This document shows positions 1 through 12,302 of a stretch of DNA of 64,000 nucleotides, piece after piece (within the stretch, counting starts at the first letter, position 1; each line of letters starts with the position of its first letter). A program made the translations under genes and the position numbers. The notes under the pieces are model-generated. The model was not told the DNA's origin and ran no database searches. It was given only the letters and a program-made list of their open reading frames with translations. This DNA is from Echinarachnius parma (taxonomy: Eukaryota; Echinodermata; Echinoidea; Clypeasteroida; Echinarachniidae), in contig JBAMJV010009461.1 of assembly GCA_037951105.1 (NCBI GenBank), positions 1 through 64,000 on the forward strand, read 5' to 3'.

Positions 1-120
1 CCGAGCGGGGGAGGGTGTGGGAGGGGGTGTCCCCCCTCCCACAGTACGGGAGCTTTTGTATTTTTGGCCGTGAAATTGTGCGATTTGGTGCACTCCTGAG
101 ACAGAAATTTCACGTAATAT

Positions 121-430
121 GAAGTATATAAGTATGGAACCAAACTTACATAATGACAAAGGGAGGGGGACAATCTTCACTCCTTTCAAATGTGGGGGGA
201 CATGATAATATTCCAATATGATTTGCGTTCAGCGCATATGGACCGAATTGACTGAAAGATATATTTCAGATTTAAAGATGAAAGTATGATCGAACCAAAC
301 ATACATAATGACAAAGGGAGGGGGACAATCTTCACCACTTTCAAATGTGGGGGGACATGATAATATTCCAATATAATTTGCGTTCAGCGCATATGGACCG
401 AATTGACTGAAAGATATATTTCAGATTATT
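121..430. repeat. two tandem copies of a 153-bp repeat
   Basis: The segment beginning near 148 with 'acataatgacaaagggaggg' recurs 153 bases later near 301. Both copies carry the same GGGGGGACATGATAATATTCC stretch, broken only by small differences. The short reading frame here spans repeat DNA and is not a gene. Confidence 0.85.
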
Positions 431-1018
431 TTATTTTCTGTGACGGTGGCTATCTATAGATGAGGGTATAATTAACTTCGTTTGAGAAATTACACTGCCC
501 AAACACATGTGAGTTCCCGCAATCCAAATGAAACTTGCAATATGATAAACTGTATGCGCGCGAAGCGCGCGGCAAAAAAGAGATTTACAGTCCTTTTCAA
601 ACTAGAAAACGGCTATTTTGAAGATTAATTATTGATAAATGTGTCTTTCCCCTCTTTGGCATTATATCACTTGATTTTTTTCTTCCTCATTTTCGGAATT
701 ATTGGGGGGCGAAATGATATGTTCGCCCCCCCAATATTTTCATTGGGGGGGCGACCGCCCCCCTGCCCCCCCCCCCCCCCAGGATCGACGCCCCTGGTTC
801 CAGACTAAAGTTAACCTAAGTATGCAATGAATTATTACCCTCGAGCGTAGCTAGTGACCAATAAAATTACAGCGTGTCCTTAGTCAATATACAATGTAAT
901 AAGAATAATGATTTAGTTTATTTCGTTTGAATTGTACTTGGATTAGTGTGTATAGATGTAAGAACGCATGATTACCCACGCCGATGAAATCGGCAGGGGG
1001 TTATGTAAAGGGTTCCGT
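431..1018. other. non-coding, includes G/C homopolymer-rich repeat remnant
   Basis: No gene seen. Around 690-795 there is a GC-rich stretch with long C runs and an inverted pair (GGGGGGCGAA / TTCGCCCCCC) ending in 'gacgcccctgg'. This style is shared with other homopolymer-rich repeats in the window (10.4, 46.1, 56.9 and 58.2 kb). The rest is unremarkable AT-rich sequence. Confidence 0.5.
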
Positions 1019-1019
1019 A

Positions 1020-2600
1020 TGTTTGTTTGTTTGTTTGTTTGTGTACAAGATAACTAGAGAACGGGTGAACGGATTTGCACCAAATTTTCAGGGAATGTTT
1101 GGATAGTGACATGGAAGAATCGATTAGATTTTGGTGATGATTGGTTGACCCCTGCAAATTCTGTGGAACCTTGAAGTTTGAGTATGTATTTAATTAGGCA
1201 TCGTCATTCGGCGTTACATGGCGTGCGCGCATGGGCCATATTTTTGTACACGTAGTTTGCGCGATGTTTGGCTGTGGGCAATGCAACTTCGCTATTGCAA
1301 GGGTGGAGGGATATACTATTTTTCCAAATGTAATGCGGTCAAACAGCTGATTGAACCACGTAATATGCATGTGAAGTATACACAAGAGATGCTTGCGATG
1401 ATTATAGATCCGGTTCGTGTTTTGAATCGAGAAACTCGACCAATTTCAACCTCCGTAAGTCATTTTTTGCCGCATTTTCGCAGTGAACTTTGTTGAAATC
1501 TCAAATTTTCGAGCAATCGGAAGTAGGGTGCACTTTGGAAACTTACATTTTTGGATGATTCAGGTGTTTTTACGATATATTCTCGTTGTCAATAATTTTG
1601 TACACTGCCTCGCCATGGGGCTGCCGCGCCGCAAGCAAGCGGCCTACACCCTGGCCTAGGCATTTTCACCAAATCGTGCCTAAAACGCGCTGGTTAGCCT
1701 GCGGTAAGCAAAACAGGGTTGAGGCCGACGAAGGGGTAGAACAGGGCTAATGGGAGGCGTGGGTATGCTGACTTTGTCGGCCTTCTAGTTTGTTTGTTTG
1801 TTTGTCTGTTTTTTTTTTTTTTTTGTTTGTTTGTTTGTGTACAAGATAACTAGAGAACGGGTGAACGGATTTGCACCAAATTTTCAGGGAATGTTTGGAT
1901 AGTGACATGGAAGAATCGATTAGATTTTGGTGATGATTGGTTGACCCCTGCAAATTCTGTGGAACCTTGAAGTTTGAGTATGTATTTAATTAGGCATCGT
2001 CATTCGGCGTTATGGCGTGCGCGCATGGGCCATATTTTTGTACACGTAGTTTGCGCGATGTTTGGCTGTGGGCAATGCAACTTCGCTATTGCAAGGGTGG
2101 AGGGATATACTATTTTTCCAAATGTAATGCGTTCAAACAGCTGATTGAACCACGTAATATGCATGTGAAGTATACACAAGAGATGCTTGCGATGATTATA
2201 GATCCGGTTCGTGTTTTGAATCGAGAAACTCGACCAATTTCAACCTCCGTAAGTCATTTTTTGCCGCATTTTCGCAGTGAACTTTGTTGAAATCTCAAAT
2301 TTTCGAGCAATCGGAAGTAGGGTGCACTTTGGAAACTTACATTTTTGGATGATTCAGGTGTTTTTATTGTCAATAATTTTGTACACTGCCTCGCCATGGG
2401 GCTGCCGCGCCGCAAGCAAGCGGCCTACACCCTGGCCTAGGCATTTTCACCAAATCGTGCCTAAAACCAAAGACACTAGTGTCTTTGCTAAAACGCGCTG
2501 GTTAGCCTGCGGTAAGCAAAACAGGGTTGAGGCCGACGAAGGGGTAGAACAGGGCTAATGGGAGGCGTGGGTATGCTGACTTTGTCGGCCTTCTAGTTTT
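1020..2600. repeat. tandem duplication of a ~790-bp interspersed repeat
   Basis: The block starting with (GTTT)n then 'gtacaagataactagagaac' at 1042 is repeated at 1839, an offset of about 797. Both copies run to the shared end 'gactttgtcggccttctag'. They are nearly identical, so the duplication is recent. The second copy carries an extra short palindrome near 2466-2490 (AAAGACACTAGTGTCTTT). The 92-codon frame present in both copies is part of the repeat. Confidence 0.85.
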
Positions 2601-2686
2601 ATTTTCATTTCGTTTAGTAAACAATAATCCAACAAAAGTTATTGTAACAATATTATAATATCACGCCGCAAAGTATATACATAATA

Positions 2687-2862
2687 CAGTCAAACCTGTC
2701 TTAGTGGCCATCTGTCTATATCAGCCAACCTGCCTATAGTGGCCACTAAACATGATCCCCTGCAGAGAAAAACAATGGAATGAACCTGTCTATAGAGGTC
2801 ACCTGTCTACAGTGACCAGTTTTCTTACTTCTCTTCGGTGGTCACTATACACAGGTTTGACT
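2687..2862. mobile_element. short inverted-repeat element (TIR CAGTCAAACCTGT)
   Basis: The left end CAGTCAAACCTGTCTTAGTG is mirrored at the right by CACAGGTTTGACT, with TA at both borders. Internal 'cctgtctatagtgg'-like motifs repeat. A second degraded copy lies at 13617-13768. The size and TA borders suggest a non-autonomous DNA transposon; the superfamily is not established. Confidence 0.6.
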
Positions 2863-3199
2863 ATAATGACTGTTTTCGAGTTATTCTTAATTGATGTCTT
2901 GTTTAATTGGAGGATGGTGTCTTATCTAGAATAATTGGAATGCGTATTAATTGGTCTTTGTAATTATTATCATAATAATTATTAAAATTGTGTTCACTAT
3001 CAAATTATTTACATAATAAACGTAATCAATCCGTCTTTATTGTAATGCACTACTTGTCTGTTTCACATTCCTAATTTACAATTATGTTTTACATTTTCTT
3101 TTTTGTTTTTGTTTCGAGCACACTCATAATAATTATATAGAAGACGACAAAGATCAACACTAAACTAACAGCAAACAAACAATAATTCTTTATATATAT

Positions 3200-6100
3200 G
3201 GTCGATTCCAACGAAAAGTGTACACGGCATGTTCAGACCTATTTGATTTTTTTGAAAGGTCCTACAATCTCGATTTTTCTTTGAGCAGATGCATCTTGGC
3301 AAGACTTTTCGCGCCATACAAAATGTGTGACCATTGCATTTATATTTTTTTCTACAGGAACAAAAAACATGCTATTTTTGACCACTTTAAAAAAAAATCT
3401 CTTAACGTTTTTTTGAGCGGTTAAAATCTTGGAATGAAGACTTGATACGAATTGGTTTATTTTTACATGGGAAGTTGTTGCATATGTCAGGACTCATTAT
3501 ATGAGTTTTTGTAACTAACTGGTAATCATGTGATTTTGGGTGATTTTTTACCTAGTGGTAAATTTTAAGCGTTGCCTACGAATACATTTTTTAGCACTCA
3601 TAACCTTATTGAAAAATTCATCACACGATTGAAAATGTGTGCTCAACTTAAACCCTCATGTGTCTACTATTGAAATGCATTATCAAAAATCCTAGTGTTT
3701 TTATTGTATAGCCGTCAGAAATGTCAAAAGCTGAAAAGGCCTGTTTGGTAAAAAAAATGGCATTACCTACGTATTCACTTCATCATGTCGTAGCTTCAAT
3801 ATGTATGTAGATTAGTGAGAGATAACTTAGTAACAGATGGAATATAGCATAACGCTAATATGTGCAAGGATTTATCGTTTTCAAATAATGATTTTAGGAG
3901 ATATTCAACAAAATGTGTTGCATTCGTAAGTAACTTTTAACAAATTAAACGTTACTTACGAATACAAACATGACATAGGGAGTTTGATTCCTGCGCTGAC
4001 ATTATTTCAAACCGCAAAATCACGTATATATTTTGGCTATTTGAAGAAAATGAGCGTGTTATGGTATGAAACAAATTTCCTTTTCATGCGTTATAATGTT
4101 CATATTTTTGGGGCATTTAGATTACGAGCACACCAGGTTAAAAAAAGTTACTTTTTTTGCCTCATTTAACATTAAACGATCTTCTCCTCCTTGTTAAACA
4201 AGCGTAATCATCATATTAGTAAATGAATGTATGTGTATGATTCGAAGGCATCCTTTGGCAATATATTAAAATCAAAATAACGATAGTCAATGCTTTACTA
4301 AGAACATTAATGTGGCATTTTATCATGGGAACACTCTGTATTCGTAGGTAAAATGTACTCGTAGGTAACAAGAAAAAAGTAAACTTTCGGAAAATTAAAG
4401 CCCATTTGTATGTCACAATCAACCTGATAAGTGTGCGCTTTCTAAATTGGACCAGATGCTATCATCATCTAGAGTTTCGACTGAAAATATGATTTATTTT
4501 GTTTACAAAGTTCCGAATACACAAAAATAATGATGTCATCATTGATTTTTTTAATCGGTTAATACAAAAAAAGTGTTTAAAAACCACATGCATCTGATGG
4601 CCCACTATCTGCATCAAGATGATCAACCCATTCGACCCAAAAAGCAATTGCGGTTGTTCGAATTGCATTTTGGTATTTTTGTCTATGAAATTTTCCTTGT
4701 AAAAACGTATATCATGGAGTCTGTGTACATGGTATCTACGTTGACGTATGCACTATGATTTTTGGCGAACAGTTGTATATAAACCACATGATAAGTCGAC
4801 GTAATCGATTACTTTCATTCGTATTCCAAGCACACGAGAGATTGAATCAGATATGGCTCTTTATAAAGTGGGTAAAATACCGAAGAACACCATTTGATGT
4901 CTTAATATACTATATAAACATGGTAAAAATGATATGTATAAAATGGCGCTTCATGTAATACATTGGCTCAATTTTGTTAAATTATTTATCTCACAATACA
5001 CCCTTACCCCCTCCGAAAATTTAAATTTAAAAACAATCAATATGTTTCGCCTAACTTCCAGCTATACATGTACCTTATCCCAACCGTTCTCCCATTACCT
5101 TAGATATATACTTTTTGTATCTTGGGTAGATAGAAAATTCGATTATTTTTTGTAATATCGCAAGTGTGTTTTAGTTAGTATATCTATAAGATGATACAAC
5201 TTATTAGCATTTTCTTTATTTAATATTTATATCACATATAACAAGAGCATGTACACTGAAATATTGATACTGTTAAACAGGTTATGATTGCTATAAAGAT
5301 TTATTTAACGGCCATTTTTGTTGTTAAAAAGTAAAATAACGTAATTGAAAACAATGATGATGCCGTGCTGTGATGTTTTCATATGCTGCCGTTTGATTGT
5401 ATTAATATTATTGCAGCATTACATAATGTACACATACATCTCCAAGAAACACTTCGTTTATAATATTCTTGATAAATTTAGCACATAATAAGATTAACCT
5501 TATATTTTAGCACAATACAATAATATACTGTAAGACACAAAACTGGAAACAATACGAGTTAATCTTAGAAACATTCCAATTAAATTGGAGGGTTCGAATC
5601 AAACTAAGTAAGCTGTTGGGATATGCAGGATTGGCCAATGTGTTTCATAAATATTCAACCCTTTAAGAACATGATAAGAGCGCTGTATGAACTGTTTTTT
5701 TTAGAAATCTCAAATGATCCTTTATTGCATTTATCAAACAGATAATATATTACCACTCATCGTTTGAGCAATCGTTTCAAATGTATGTTTGTCATTTTAT
5801 GTGCACGCTGATGTACACATTATACAGTGATTCACCCAAATATCAAAACAAATATATGCCCTCTCTTTCTCAAATTCGTGTTTTTATAGCTATGTCAGGA
5901 ACAGTATATATTTACAGACCATAGGTATACAGGTTGTTTTTCGTATAGTCAAAAAACAGTAATTAACTTTGCCTACTACAGGTATCTTTGGATATATGAA
6001 CAAAATAATGTTACCTACGAACAAACTATAATATTCGTTTCTGTATTACCCAAATGTATCGTATCCCTAGAAATTCCAGATTAAACATTTTCTTACATAA

Positions 6101-6951
6101 TGTTTGCAATATCAATGAATAGATGTGGATACTATCGATCAACATTAGGAATTCAAATCTATAGTCAGGTTTAAATGTCCAAATGTTCACATTGAATATA
6201 TATTTTGTTTTGAGGACACCACTTATGGTGTCAGTGTAAATTTTTAAGAAGTATTTTTACACCCAATTGATTGTAAGCACATTTGTATGATCGTATCTCA
6301 CTTAGAACTGACAAGGGACCCCCATATTTCGTGTCAGTCACTGTGAATAAAAAGGTTTTTGTTACCTACGTATAAAGTAAATTACATGTTGCCTACGAAT
6401 ACTTATTTTTCACGTACATTGTATACGTGTCATTTTTTTGCACACAACCATAAATTTGATATTTTTGGAAAGGGTGTTTCCCACTCTTTAAGATAGTGGA
6501 AAATAATTCTGATTCACATATTATTAAGGAGATTATGAAAAGTGATACAACCTCATGTTTTTAAGACAGGAAAATCTTAACACACTAATAAAACATTCGA
6601 ACTTGAAAATTTATAACAGAGTGATGTTTAAAACACAATATGTGAATGTATTCCATGATTAGCATCTTATAGATGAAATAAAAGCAAATGTTTGCATGAA
6701 GCAGATTGATTTGGAGTTCCATAATCACATTTTTAAAGTAATTCATCTGCATTCGTAGGCAACGTTAGGAAATGTACCATTAACTTCTCAAGGCCATTAC
6801 CTGGCCGTTCGGAGAGATTAGTGATGGCACTTTTTTTTTCTACTTATGGTTGACATGTCTACTTAACATGTGCAAAAGGATTACAAAATCAAAGCAGTTT
6901 GAAATTCGAACCTAAAAATCTGGCCGTGTACACTTTTCGTTGGAATCGACC
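3200..6951. mobile_element. 3.75-kb element with 29-bp perfect terminal inverted repeats, no long ORF
   Basis: The left end 3200-3228 (starting GGTCGATTCCAACGAAAAGT) is the exact reverse complement of 6923-6951. Both ends are embedded in TATATA runs, which fits TA target use. The interior is AT-rich and holds no frame above about 75 codons, so it looks non-autonomous. Scattered inside are about ten copies, in both orientations, of a motif close to GTTACCTACGAATAC. Positions include 3571, 3772, 3923, 3951, 4341, 4358, 6010, 6361, 6389 and 6751. These may be transposase-binding subrepeats. No known family was recognised. Confidence 0.75.
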
Positions 6952-7529
6952 ATATATATATATATATATATATTTAGATAGATACTAGATAAATGGTTTT
7001 TATTCACAATTGCTCATTCGTAAGTCGTAACCAGAAGGCTAAATTGTATGCAATTTTACAATCAAATAAATCATATAAAGCATATACATTCTTAGGTAAA
7101 TAAATACAGACTGAAACAAATGCAGGTGCAGTTCATGATGTCATGCACTCGATTGTGTGAGAGACATGGTTCATTGCATGAGCAAACAAATGAGTCTGCT
7201 CGAATGTTTACAACATATGGCATTCATTTATCATGGAATTTTCAGAGATCGCTCGCTGAACTCGTTGAACGTTGAACGGAAACAATGTATGACTTTTGTT
7301 GTAAAAGAATGCGTCATTATAACATATTACCGAAATGGTCACAGCATTATTGACTCACTGAGCCCAATGCAATAAAAAGGAGTTAAATGTATATCTTGCT
7401 GGAATCTGAATAAGGCTAAGCGTATTTCATGTAGTCAGCAGGTGTGTATTATATTACTACAACGTTACCCTTGGAGGAACTCCGCATTCTGTTCGCATTC
7501 TGAATAAAAGTTGCAGTGTGAAAAGTACT
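6952..7529 (+). promoter_or_regulatory. upstream region of the UGT gene
   Basis: This 578-bp stretch lies between the 3.75-kb element and the UGT start codon, so it should contain the promoter and 5' leader if there is no upstream non-coding exon. A weak TATA-like 'caataaaaagg' sits near 7370. No other regulatory site could be supported. A 72-codon frame inside (7157-7375) has no recognisable features. Confidence 0.3.
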
Positions 7530-8408
7530 ATGGACAAGATCGTGAAGCATTTCGTCGATTTACTCGTCATTTTTTCTTCGTTCACGAGATCAGTCTCGGG
7601 CGCGAAGATCCTGCTGACCATGACGTCGATAATCAACACGCCCAGCCATCATATCGTCGTGTCCGCGATCACCGAACCCCTCGTGGCGCGGGGACACGAG
7701 GTGATCCTCCTGGCGCCACAGAACAAGATCACGAAAGGGCTTTCGGCCGAAGCTGTCACGGGGACGAGGTTCTTCGCGAACCCTCGGTCCGTGGAGGAGA
7801 TGCAAGAAATGATGGACGACATTTCGACGATGCAGCATAAGGTCAGCGAGGGAACGGTAGGCGGTTTTGTGGAGGTCTTCAAGAAAATGACGCGTGTGTA
7901 TACACATGGATGCAGGCTTCTCTTCGAAGATAAGGCCACGCTGGAATCCTTGAGGAAAGAACAATACGACCTGATCATCACCCTTCCGCTAGTCGGCTGC
8001 GACCCGCTTCTTGCTGAATATCTGGGCGTTCCGTTCGTCGCCATCAGTGGAGCTCGACGATCGATCGTTGTCACCGAAGACCACTTCGGCATCCCGATCC
8101 CGTCATCATACGTACCCTTTAGCGTGCTCACCACCTTCACGGACAAAATGTCGTTCAAGGAGCGACTGCTAAACAACATATTTCGCTTCGTCGCCCATCC
8201 CATGGCCGAGTTCGTATATACCTACCCGCTGCAGTCGATCAAGCAAAGGATGAACATTCGTCCGGACCTGTCGCTGAGCCAGATGTCGAGCCGCGCCGAC
8301 CTGTGGCTGTCCTGCAGCAACTTTGCCCTGGATTTCCCGCAGCCCACTGCACCCAACTGGATCCCCATCGGAGGCATAACTGCCAAACCTGCAAAACCAC
8401 TTCCAGAG
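7530..8408 (+). CDS. UGT: UDP-glucuronosyltransferase, exon 1 (N-terminal acceptor-binding half)
   Basis: First coding exon of a UGT, a membrane enzyme of the ER lumen that transfers sugar from a UDP-sugar to small lipophilic acceptors. The ATG at 7530 is chosen because the in-frame codon 12 bases upstream is GTG. The start is followed by a signal peptide (about residues 1-24), then the beta strand AKILL and the S-H-H site whose first His (H40) aligns with the catalytic His of UGTs. RGHEV (54-58) and ILLAP follow. At the usual catalytic Asp site in the YDLIITLPLVGCDPLLAE segment (146-163), residue 152 is Leu. The exon ends KPLPE in phase 0 at a GTAATG donor, as in other UGTs with one large first exon. 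GC content is well above the flanks. Exons 2-5 follow after a 36.5-kb intron. An alternative is that this exon belongs to a separate paralogue, but no other matching exons were seen. Confidence 0.9.
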
Positions 8409-8476
8409 GTAATGTTCCCGATGATTTATTTTTTCAATAAACTTCAGAGTACCTTGCTTCTTCCGGTAATTCTTCA

Positions 8477-8624
8477 CACTAAGAAATAAAGGTTCAAATT
8501 TGCACCCTCAAGGGTGCAAAACGGTGCTACAATAACAGCACCTTTAAGGGTGCAATTTTACACCCAAAAGTGGGGTCTGCATCCTATGGGGTGCATGTGT
8601 GCACCCTATCCTAATTTCTTAGTG
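8477..8624. mobile_element. ~150-bp inverted-repeat element (TIR CACTAAGAAAT)
   Basis: CACTAAGAAATAAAGG at the left is mirrored by CCTAATTTCTTAGTG at the right. Inside are several short palindromic GGGTGCA/TGCACCC motifs, so the whole can fold. No clear target duplication. It sits 69 bp after the UGT exon 1 donor. Confidence 0.6.
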
Positions 8625-8685
8625 ACGGTGTTCAAATTAAGGCCCTATTCTTCCTCGTTGGTTTTATGCATGGCCAATTCCGAGG

Positions 8686-9253
8686 TTTCTTGCTCTCTTG
8701 TCTTCTTGGGGAAATTTGGAACCTGAAAGATGTTTCACAAAGCAATATTTTGTCATTATGACAGATTTGTCATAATGACAGATTTTTATGGTGGCATTAT
8801 TAAGGTCATTTTGGCCTAAATTTTGCCAAAACTTTGCAAAATTTTAGCAAAATTGGTATAATTTGGCTAATTTTTGGCATAAATTTTGCAAAATTTTGGG
8901 CAAAAGGTCTCTGTAATGCCACCATAAAAATTGTCATTATGACAAATCTGTCATGATGTTTCTTGCTCTCTTGTCTTCTTGGGGAAATTTGGAACCTGAA
9001 AGATGTTTCACAAAGCAATATTTTGTCATTATGACAGATTTGTCATAATGACAGATTTTTATGGTGGCATTATTAAGGTCATTTTGGCCTAAATTTTGCC
9101 AAAACTTTGCAAAATTTTAGCAAAATTGGTATAATTTGGCTAATTTTTGGCATAAATTTTGCAAAATTTTGGGCAAAAGGTCTCTGTAATGCCACCATAA
9201 AAATTGTTATTATGACAAATCTGTCATGATGACAAAATATTGCATTGTGAAAC
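8686..9253. mobile_element. duplicated foldback element (273-bp tandem copies)
   Basis: The block starting 'tttcttgctctcttgtcttc' at 8686 recurs 273 bp later at 8959. The second copy is complete: GTTTCACAAAGCAATATT at 9005 is mirrored by AATATTGCATTGTGAAAC ending at 9253. A nested pair TATGGTGGCATTA / TAATGCCACCATA and TGTCATTATGACA palindromes lie inside. The first copy lacks the right terminal repeat. Confidence 0.75.
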
Positions 9254-9647
9254 ACCTGGAGGCTTGTCCGCCCGACTTCAGACTGACGATTTATGGCTCA
9301 AACATCGCCTTATAAAGGGGTTTCTCTGGGTTTCCGAAGTCACCTTCTACAGGTATAGACTCTCCACCCGGGCTCCACCCATGAATTAGTCAATGTTATA
9401 TATTATGGTTCTAACTGATTAATCCGAGCATCAGAACATTATTGGGAAAAGTCTTTGCAATATTTAACTTCAGTAACTTCAATATACATCATCTACATCT
9501 GTCAATAGTAAAAAATAAAAATAAATAAATAAATGAATAATAATAATAATAATTAAAAAAATAAAAAAATACAAAATACTCAAATTATTAATTTCCACAT
9601 ATCACATATCAGATATTGGACTACTGAAATAAACATTATTCAACCCT
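9254..9647. other. non-coding, AT-rich, no feature recognised
   Basis: Contains AAT/AATA microsatellite-like runs near 9510-9560 and otherwise nothing that could be supported. Confidence 0.4.
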
Positions 9648-9651
9648 TTAA

Positions 9652-10239
9652 AGGGTGACTAAATAAAAAAATAAAAAAACGCTTTGGTTGATCTATGATA
9701 ATGAATACATCACATATCTGTTGACTATTTGATGTACATTTTTGTCATATTTTTTATATTAATTTTTCTATTAATGTTTTCTACCTGCTCAGCTTCACCC
9801 CTGAAAAACCCTGCCAGAAGCTATTGTCTTGACTTCTCTGACCTCACAATACCATTCCATCAGTCATCTAGATGAACAAAATACATTGGTATGTCAACTG
9901 ACCACCAGTTTTAAGCTGTTTACAATAGTATTGTAAGCTTTATACAATGCCCACTCACCATGAAAAGAAGTTTTCAATGAAATACGGTACTCAGTGGGTG
10001 AGAACATATCTTTTGTAAATGTTTATCTAGCTGATCGGTGGTTGAATGGTATTGTGATGTCAGAGAAGTCAATTGTGTAGGGTTTTTTTAGGGGTGGATC
10101 TTAGCAGGTAGAATAAAAATAATAGGAAAAATAATATTAAAAATATGACAGAAATGTACATGAAATAGTCAACATATATGTGATGTATTCATTATCATAG
10201 ATCAACCAAAGCGTTTTTATTTTTTAATTTAGTCACCCT
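9652..10239. mobile_element. 588-bp foldback element flanked by TTAA
   Basis: The ends AGGGTGACTAAAT and ATTTAGTCACCCT are inverted, and the inverted arms run about 200 bp inward on each side. For example 'cgctttggttgatctatgat' at the left is mirrored by 'atcatagatcaaccaaagcg' at the right. TTAA is present at both borders (9648-9651 and 10240-10243), as expected for a TTAA target duplication. There is no coding content. Confidence 0.75.
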
Positions 10240-10383
10240 TTAATTATGTCAGCACAGTTACTAGTCTGTATGATGTTTGGATTTGTATGTCATGTACTGT
10301 ATGTGAATGTGTCTAGACGCTGGATCCTGTTTCATGAATGTGGTCGAGTACATTGTGTGTGCAGTGAAGTGCAGTGAAGTGAA

Positions 10384-10632
10384 GTGGCGTAGCAGGAAGG
10401 GGGGGGGGGGGCTCCTTGCCTCGTGCCTCCTTCCCACCACAGGATTTTTGTCCCTTTTGGTGTTGGGTGCTTGCCTGCTTGCTTGTTAGTCGGTAGTTTT
10501 TTTTATTTGGGGTGGGGGGGGGGGGGGGGGGGCTTTGAATAACTAAAATCCAAAAGCATTTGATGGGATTACGCGCTCGCAGTTTGGAGCCCTCCCCCCC
10601 CCCCCCCTAGTAGAATTCCTGGTTATGCCACT
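10384..10632. mobile_element. G/C-run-rich repeat with GTGGCGTAGC / ATGCCAC ends
   Basis: The left end GTGGCGTAGC and right end GGTTATGCCACTG resemble the CAGTGGCGTAG element that has an 8-bp target duplication at 56797-56992. Long G and C runs lie inside. Related interior sequence ('ctaaaatccaaaagc', 'gaattcctgg') recurs at 46.4-46.6 kb. Confidence 0.5.
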
Positions 10633-11205
10633 GGTTTATTTGAATGCGTACAGATGGTATGATACTTTGCTTGACTGCATATAATATTATAATTTATCAC
10701 CTGACTTAGTAAATACAGTACATGAACTGCCATGTAATATTTTTGGATATTACATGGCACTGTTACATGGTAATCAGATGATAAAACAGTTGTTAACTTT
10801 GCTGTCGTGAAAATCATGGAATGTTCCCCTCGGGATTTAAAATGCTATTTCGTGAAGAAAATAAGTCCCGAGACGTATTTACTCTTCCCTCAATAGCATT
10901 TAAAATCCCTCGGGAGTGGAACATTCCGTGCTTTTCCCTCCACCACCAGTTAACAACTGTATAATACTTATGTTATCATGTTTTGTATTTGTATATTGTT
11001 TGAATTGCTTTGCTAATAAATTGAATCGTATTTTCGTAAATAACATTTTAACTGAGAAATTCGTCTAGAAGCTGTTTTGTTCATTAAATTAATTTATATA
11101 TAATTATGTTCAACTTACAGCTGTAATACAATTATATTTTCCGACATTTTGATTATATTTGTACGGTTATTAATCCTTGCAATTGACCGTTTTTGTTTAA
11201 GTATC
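10633..11205. other. non-coding, short inverted repeat at 10808-10945
   Basis: Sequence near 10818 ('ggaatgttcccctcgggatttaaaatgctatt') is mirrored near 10900-10930, giving a foldback of about 120 bp. Nothing else is supported. Confidence 0.4.
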
Positions 11206-11206
11206 T

Positions 11207-11515
11207 AAAGGGATTTAGTCACATTTTCAAAATCCACACTGTAACTTTCTTAGAGCTCTAGCGGTTCTTGCATACCTTTCTTATAACAACAAATATTTGA
11301 AGGGTTTATTTGTTTAAGTCTCCCTGAGAGATTTTCAAATGTGAGCTAGCAAATATCACTTTGCATTTTCGTTCATCGTTCATTACTCGTATCGGTCAAA
11401 TTATATATTCACCATTGAATGCTCACACATCACTCAGTGGACATTTCATTGAAGATCATAGGAATACACATTTTACACATTTTTGCACATGTCAACAAAG
11501 TTGATAGATCCCTTT
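11207..11515. repeat. dispersed repeat, first copy (AAAGGGAT... ends)
   Basis: Starts 'aaagggatttagtcac', contains 'gagctctagcggttcttgca' and ends 'catgtcaacaaagttgatag' before CCCTTT. A diverged second copy lies at 62025-62270 with the same order of motifs. The AAAGGGAT / ATCCCTTT ends are inverted, suggesting a small DNA element. Confidence 0.55.
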
Positions 11516-11610
11516 CAATTCGCGTTCCTATATAGTACGACGACCAGACACAAGATATTCATTAACCATCTTATCATGATATCCTAAATGTCATATTGTT
11601 TGTTTTTATG

Positions 11611-12302
11611 CCTCCGCAACGAAGTAGCCGGAGGCATTATGTTTTTGGGTTGTCCGTCCGTCCGTCCGTACGTACATGTACGTCCGTACGTCCCGTTCTC
11701 GTGATCGCGTTATCTCAAGAACCGATTGACGGATTTTCACCAAACTTGGGTCATGTATGTATCTTGGGGAGCCAATGATCTGATTAGATTTTGGGGTCAT
11801 GAGGTCAAAGGTCAAAGGTCACAGGGCTCATTATATATGCAAAAATAGCTCGTGATCGTGTTATCTCAAGAACCGATTGACGGATTTTCACCAAACTTGG
11901 GTCATGTATGTATCTTGGGGTGCCAATGATCTGATTAGATTTGGGGGTCATGAGGTCAAAGGTCACAGAGCTCATTATATATGCAAAAATAGCTCGTGCT
12001 CGCGTTATCTCAAGAACGGATTGACGGATTCTGACCAAACTTAAAGGATTTATGTATCTTGGGGAGCTAATGATCCGATCTGATTTTGGGGTCATGAGGT
12101 CAAAGGTCAAAGGCCACAGAGCTCATTATATATGCAAAAAATACCTCGTGATCGCGTTATCTCAAGAAGGGATTGACAGATTCTGACCAAACTTGGTACA
12201 TGTATGTTCCTTGGATAGCCAATGAACTGATTAGATTTTGGGGGTCATGAGGTCACAGGTCAAAGGTCACAGGGCTCATTATATGTAAAAGTAGCTTGAG
12301 AT
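11611..12302. repeat. family A repeat, left part with tandem ~125-bp units
   Basis: Begins with 'gcctccgcaacgaagtagcc' and a (GTCC)n run. Four to five tandem units follow, each with 'tatctcaagaaccgattgac', 'gattagattttggggtcatg' and 'aggtcaaaggtcacag'. A complete copy with both ends is at 44306-44955. The matching right end occurs at 17730-17990, so this element may be split by later insertions. Confidence 0.75.

Noticed and set aside
1218..2290. The same 92-codon + strand frame occurring twice (1218-1496 and 2012-2290)
   Set aside because: Both lie in the tandem ~790-bp repeat, so their conservation reflects recent duplication of the repeat, not selection on a protein.
7590..8203. Two - strand frames of 124 and 184 codons opposite UGT exon 1
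   Set aside because: They mirror the GC-rich coding strand of UGT exon 1, have no domains of their own, and arise from codon bias of the real gene.
11606..12110. - strand frames with repeated 'SVTFDLMTPKS' segments
   Set aside because: These are translations of the family A tandem repeat; the same frames occur at 44432-44617.
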